Assembly: GCA_022592435.1 (NCBI GenBank)
Contig: JABYQS010000829.1
Span: 1 to 12,490, forward strand
Source: Cerioporus squamosus
Taxonomy: Eukaryota; Basidiomycota; Agaricomycetes; Polyporales; Polyporaceae
Reading direction: 5' to 3'
DNA: 12,490 bases
The translations under genes and the position numbers were made by a program. Below the pieces are notes generated by a model that was not told the DNA's origin, did not search any database, and was given only the letters and a program-made list of their open reading frames with translations. This document shows, piece after piece, positions 8,906-12,490 of the stretch (within the stretch, counting starts at the first letter, position 1; each line of letters begins with the position of its first letter).

Positions 8906-10642
8906 ATGAAGTTACGCATAGCGATTTGGTGCGCATCAGACCGTCTGGCAGCACCAGTCGCTGACGCTGCCGGGCAGTGGTGGTGGCATAGGCGGATTGA
9001 CGTTAGCAGTGGCGCTTTTTCGATATCATGACATCCAAGTGGACGTGTATGAAGCCGCAGGACAGTTCAAGGAAATCGGTGCAGGAGTCATGATATGGGC
9101 CCGCACATGGGAACTCCTCTCGATGCTCGGAATGGCGGAGGATTTTGCTCGCATCGCGCATGCACCTCCCGACCAGTCTCCCGGTAGGCGTCTGATCGGT
9201 CGTCTCATCATTTGTATCATGCTGACCTCCGAGTCGGTCCAGGGATTGGCTTCGATTATCGCAGATCCGACCAACCGCAGGAGGGCTCCCGCTTCTACTT
9301 GTTCCAGGTGCCATGTACGTAGCCGATATATGCATGTCTACCTGTGTTCATGGAGAGAACACACAGATGGGTGCATTCGATTCCACAGAGCACAGTTCCT
9401 CGATGTCCTCGTCAGCCACCTCCCGGACGGTGTCGCCCACTTCGGGAAGCGCCTCACCGCATACACCAAACACCTGCTTCGCATGGGAGGGATCCTCCAT
9501 TACCCTTCAGTTTGCGGACGGTTCTACTGCTGAATGCGATCTGCTCGTTGGCTGCGACGGTATCAGTCGACCATCCGAAAGCAAATGCTCCAGGAACACG
9601 TCCGCAGGCTTGGAGGTGATCCCAAACTCCTACAGCTCATCGACCCGGTATGGAGCGGGACAATAGCGTACCGGGGCCTTATTCCAGTCCAGAAACTTGT
9701 GAAGCCTGACGGACACAAGCATAGAACTATAGACAGTCCCATGATGGTGCGTATCAGCAGCTAGTTCGAGGTTACGCTGGGTCACTCAAGGATGGACCTA
9801 GTATTGCGGAAAGGACAAGGTGCGTGCCAGAATACATAATAGGTTAGTCAGACGCACTGATAATACGACTTGATGCAGCATGTCGTGAGCTACTCAATAT
9901 CAGCAGGTTCTATCGTGAACGTCGTCACGCTCGCATCTCAGCCACAGCTGTACGGTTCTCCGTATAACGGCCCGTGGGTGACGGACTGCAGTCCAGCTGA
10001 GGTACAGGAATGCTACGCCGGTTGGGAACCGGAAGTGAAGAACTATTGCAGGTAATTCTGGGTCACTCCTTGAGGTCGGACATTGGGTTGACACCGGTCT
10101 CGCAGTGCATTGACAAGCCGACCAAATGGGCCATCCACGAACTCAAGCGCTGCCGTTCTACTTCACCGGCAGCGTAGTGCTGCTTGGGGATGCAGTATGT
10201 CACGTCTCCATGATAAGCTTCGTCCGCGCTAACTGAATCCCTGCCAGGCTCACGCCATGACGCCACACCAAGGGGCAGGAGCTGGACAAGCCATAGAAGT
10301 GCGTGTGTTATATGATGGCTATTCATGCCAAAGCCGACACTTCAGCGTTACAGGACGCATTCATCCTGGCGGAAGTGCTGCGGGACATCGCCATACCTCT
10401 CGGTCGACGCTGCCAAGGGCGCTTACAGCTTATGAACGCGTTCGTATCCCGATGGCGAATCATGTCCTTGAGGGCTCCAGACATTCGGGGAACATGTACG
10501 AGTTCAATGGTCCCCTGGGCGACAACCTTGTTCCATTGGGGCCCTTGATTGGAAGCCAATGGGACTGGCTTGGGACACGACGCCGCAGAGCGAACGAGAT
10601 AGAGCGTTGGAAATGCTTCAGAATGTGAGAGCATCCCTATAG
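8906..10642 (+). CDS. FAD-dependent group A monooxygenase, salicylate-hydroxylase-like
   Basis: Enzymes of this class use FAD and NAD(P)H to hydroxylate aromatic or related small substrates; the substrate cannot be told here. Exons: 8906-8928, 8978-9183, 9243-9307, 9367-9746, 9802-9819, 9879-10051, 10106-10194, 10248-10298, 10354-10642. Corrected length is about 431 residues. Motifs: the dinucleotide fold CGGGIGGLTLA (residues 8-18, spanning intron 1), the FAD-contacting region IRFHRAQFLDVL, the DG motif region CDLLVGCDGI, and the GD motif VVLLGDAAHAMTPHQGAGAG then QAIEDAF across introns 7 and 8. ATG 8900 is in the same frame and could add two residues. Frame breaks are needed near 9371, 9485-9495, 9563, 10036-10048, 10147, 10400, 10416 and 10570, although every splice site looks sound. 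It is either a gene with sequence errors or a decaying pseudogene; the former is preferred given the neighbours. It follows RRP12 in tandem and converges with ETF-alpha 60 bp away. Confidence 0.85.
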
Positions 10643-10702
10643 GTGCACGATACCATGGAGTAGAGCGTGTAAAGATTCTCCATTGTTGATCGTATTGCAA
10701 GC

Positions 10703-11850
10703 CTACTGCTTCAGTTTCTGTACAAGCTCTGGGACCGCGTCGTACAAATCGGCGACGAGGCCAACGTCCGCTACTTGGAAGATCGGTGCCTCAGGATCCT
10801 AGTGAAGGCTTTCAATACAGACGGAAGAGGTAACAGGTGAATTTACCTTGTTGATCGCAACAATGAGCTTCGAATCCTTCATACCTGCCAAGTGCTGGAT
10901 GGCGCCGGATATACCGATGGCCATGTAGAGCTCAGGCGCCACAACCTTCCCCGTCTGGCCGACCTGCAGCGAGTTGTCTGCGTAGCCCGCATCTACGGCT
11001 GCGCGTGACGCGCCAATAGCAGCGCCGAGCGCGTCCGCAAGGGGTTCAAGGGTCGACTTGAACGTCTCCGCATTCTTCAGTGCGCGACCACCCTACGACG
11101 CGGCTAGCCGAGCCAAGGTCGGGTCGGTCCGACTTCGTGAGGTCCATCCGTACGTGCTGCGTAGGCGGATTGGGCACCTCAACGGGTTCCACTGCCTGTG
11201 CCTGCGCCTCAGTGCTCTGGTCTCGGTCGAAGCCTTGAATGCGGTGGAGCGGACGGTGAAGAACTTGACACGGAGTGAAGAAGGGGCCTTGACGGTCGCA
11301 ATCGCGTTCGGCAGCCTAGATCGGTCGCGTGAAGGTGGTCGCGTTCGAGGCGGCGTCATGCTCGAGCGACGTGATGTCAGAGACGCGGGCAGGTCGAGCC
11401 TCGCGGCGGTACGGGGGAGGACAGATTTGGCGGATGAAGAGTGTGCAGACACAGCGTGGGTGTACGGACTGTTTTCCCCTAGAAGCTTCTCAAGGAGAGG
11501 GGAAACGGTCTCTGGGAGTCCATGGGCGTACTGCTCCGAAGACGAGTGGAGGACAGTCGAGACTCCCTTCAGCCTGGCCACATCTTGAGTCTTGTGTCTT
11601 GTAAGGCGCATGAGGAAGTTACAAACTCATTCTTCGCCTTCTCCACCACGCTCTTCACTTGCTCCGGCGCCCCAATCACCAGACCAGTGACCTGTCCTCC
11701 GAGTTGCTGGGCGGCTGCTAGGGCAGACAGCGAGCCCGAGTCAATGACGCCCTCACGATGTTCGAGGAAAACCAGAGCATGAGGACCAGACGCAGTCGCG
11801 TATAGTCTGGACATAGGTCGGCAGCGCAGAACTGGGCGTAGGCGGAGCAT
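10703..11850 (-). CDS. ETFA: electron transfer flavoprotein alpha subunit, mitochondrial
   Basis: ETF-alpha binds FAD. With ETF-beta it carries electrons from acyl-CoA and other matrix dehydrogenases to ETF-ubiquinone oxidoreductase. Exons on the minus strand: 11850-11627, 11573-10847, 10798-10703, about 348 residues, the usual family size. The N-terminus [20 protein letters not shown] is Arg-rich and free of acidic residues, as in a matrix-targeting signal. [20 protein letters not shown] opens the N-terminal domain. The FAD domain shows [42 protein letters not shown] and the signature [15 protein letters not shown], then [20 protein letters not shown] and a tail [14 protein letters not shown]. 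Frame breaks are needed near 11385, 11310-11318 (also an in-frame TAG), 11219 and 11090. The first intron (11574-11626) has donor GTTTGT; the second (10799-10846) is 48 nt. The family call is certain. Confidence 0.93.
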
Positions 11851-12017
11851 GGTGGTCGGAGAACAAGTGCTCTTACCCGGTGTTACCCCAGGTTGCGGCT
11901 CATCGGGTTATTGCCCAATCCGTCTCATTCACGTGCCTCACCAGCGGGCGCTCCCGGCAACGTCACCGACGTTAACATCACAGATTTGGCCTGGAGATTA
12001 GAGCGGCTTGAAAAGCT

Positions 12018-12035
12018 GTTACAATCGGTTACAAT
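12018..12035. repeat. direct repeat of GTTACAAT
   Basis: GTTACAAT occurs at 12018-12025 and again at 12028-12035, one helical turn apart (10 bp). The spacing would suit a pair of factor-binding sites; no known motif is assigned. Confidence 0.3.
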
Positions 12036-12148
12036 TCATATAATGGTATCAGAATCGATGCAATAATTGGGTATACACAAGGCCTTATAAAGTAGTTATC
12101 TTCCAAGCGCATAGCTTGCAAGTGAAGGACAACGAGATGGCAAGTTGC

Positions 12149-12174
12149 GCAATAATCAGCAATAATCATTATTG
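12149..12174. repeat. 10-bp tandem repeat fused to a 15-nt palindrome
   Basis: GCAATAATCA occurs twice in tandem (12149-12158 and 12159-12168). The second copy continues into ATTATTG, which makes CAATAATCATTATTG at 12160-12174 a perfect palindrome with a one-base centre. It lies about 300 bp upstream of ETFA in an AT-rich patch. It could be a protein-binding site, but such short repeats arise by chance in AT-rich DNA. Confidence 0.4.
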
Positions 12175-12490
12175 GCGAGCTAGGAGTCATTGCAGCGGTT
12201 TGGGAGCGGTCCAGATATGCCCATAGCTTCTAATCGAGTACTTGCACATGTCACCATGCATAAGGAACAATGCATGTATGAGATTGAGTAGCTATCTAGT
12301 GGTACATGCGCTAGGACTACTAGTACACCGGGTGAAAGTGGATGAGGGTTGAACCAAAGGGGGACAGGAGATGATACGGGGAGGCAAATGTGCTCGCCCC
12401 ATGGCTTCATTCTTGCAACGTGTGGCGGGCGATGGGCGCGGGACGACAAGGACAAGGACGAGCACACTGTTGAGGTGCAGGGAAGAGAGC

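Larger units (their letters stand above)
11851..12490. other. 5' flank of ETFA and unassigned right end
   Basis: No gene is supported. A CCAAT pentamer at 11915-11919, about 65 bp upstream of the ETFA start, is a possible promoter element. The stretch 12000-12180 is AT-richer than the rest of the window, with TATAAA at 12086-12091 on the plus strand and the small repeats listed separately. The last 60 bases on the plus strand can be read as a charged peptide (DDKDKDEHTVEVQGRE) running off the edge, possibly the start of an exon, but the evidence is too weak to call a gene. Confidence 0.35.

Noticed and set aside
12180..12467. Open frame on the minus strand (95 codons) at the right edge
   Set aside because: Its composition is Ser/Pro/His-rich with no motif and no splice-site or neighbour support, so I did not call it a gene.

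Overview
The window looks like nuclear DNA from a filamentous basidiomycete, probably an Agaricomycete. All protein genes are split by many short GT-AG introns (mostly 48-62 nt, often with a CTNAC-type branch site before the acceptor), the coding DNA is GC-rich, and the recognisable proteins are eukaryotic and fungal in character. I found no viral, phage, transposon or CRISPR feature.

Layout from left to right: (1) 432-2593, plus strand, a glycerol-3-phosphate acyltransferase of the Sct1/Gpt2 type, with a short upstream ORF ending directly at its start codon. (2) 2760-3633, minus strand, a small four-transmembrane protein with a cysteine-containing extracellular loop, convergent with gene 1. 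(3) 3847-3948, plus strand, an intron-containing tRNA-His(GUG). (4) 4259-8577, plus strand, the ribosome-biogenesis protein RRP12 in nine exons. (5) 8906-10642, plus strand, an FAD-dependent group A monooxygenase (salicylate-hydroxylase-like) in nine exons, one of only 18 nt. (6) 10703-11850, minus strand, the mitochondrial electron transfer flavoprotein alpha subunit, convergent with gene 5. The last 640 bases hold no gene I can support.

The genes do not form a pathway. They are neighbouring housekeeping genes (lipid synthesis, ribosome assembly, mitochondrial electron transfer, a tRNA) plus one catabolic-type oxygenase and one unknown membrane protein.

The most striking property is at sequence level. 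Four of the five protein genes carry single-base frame breaks inside otherwise well-conserved exons: about one in the acyltransferase, at least three in RRP12, about eight in the monooxygenase and about four in ETF-alpha. Splice sites remain intact, and several breaks lie in short homopolymers. The breaks hit unrelated genes including essential ones, and they become denser to the right. This points to indel errors in a draft assembly more than to five pseudogenes. All exon models below were built by reading across these breaks.

I do not see a clear undescribed multi-gene system here. The items most worth a look are the abutting upstream ORF, the tRNA intron that duplicates an anticodon-stem strand, the unknown four-TM protein and the 18-nt exon.
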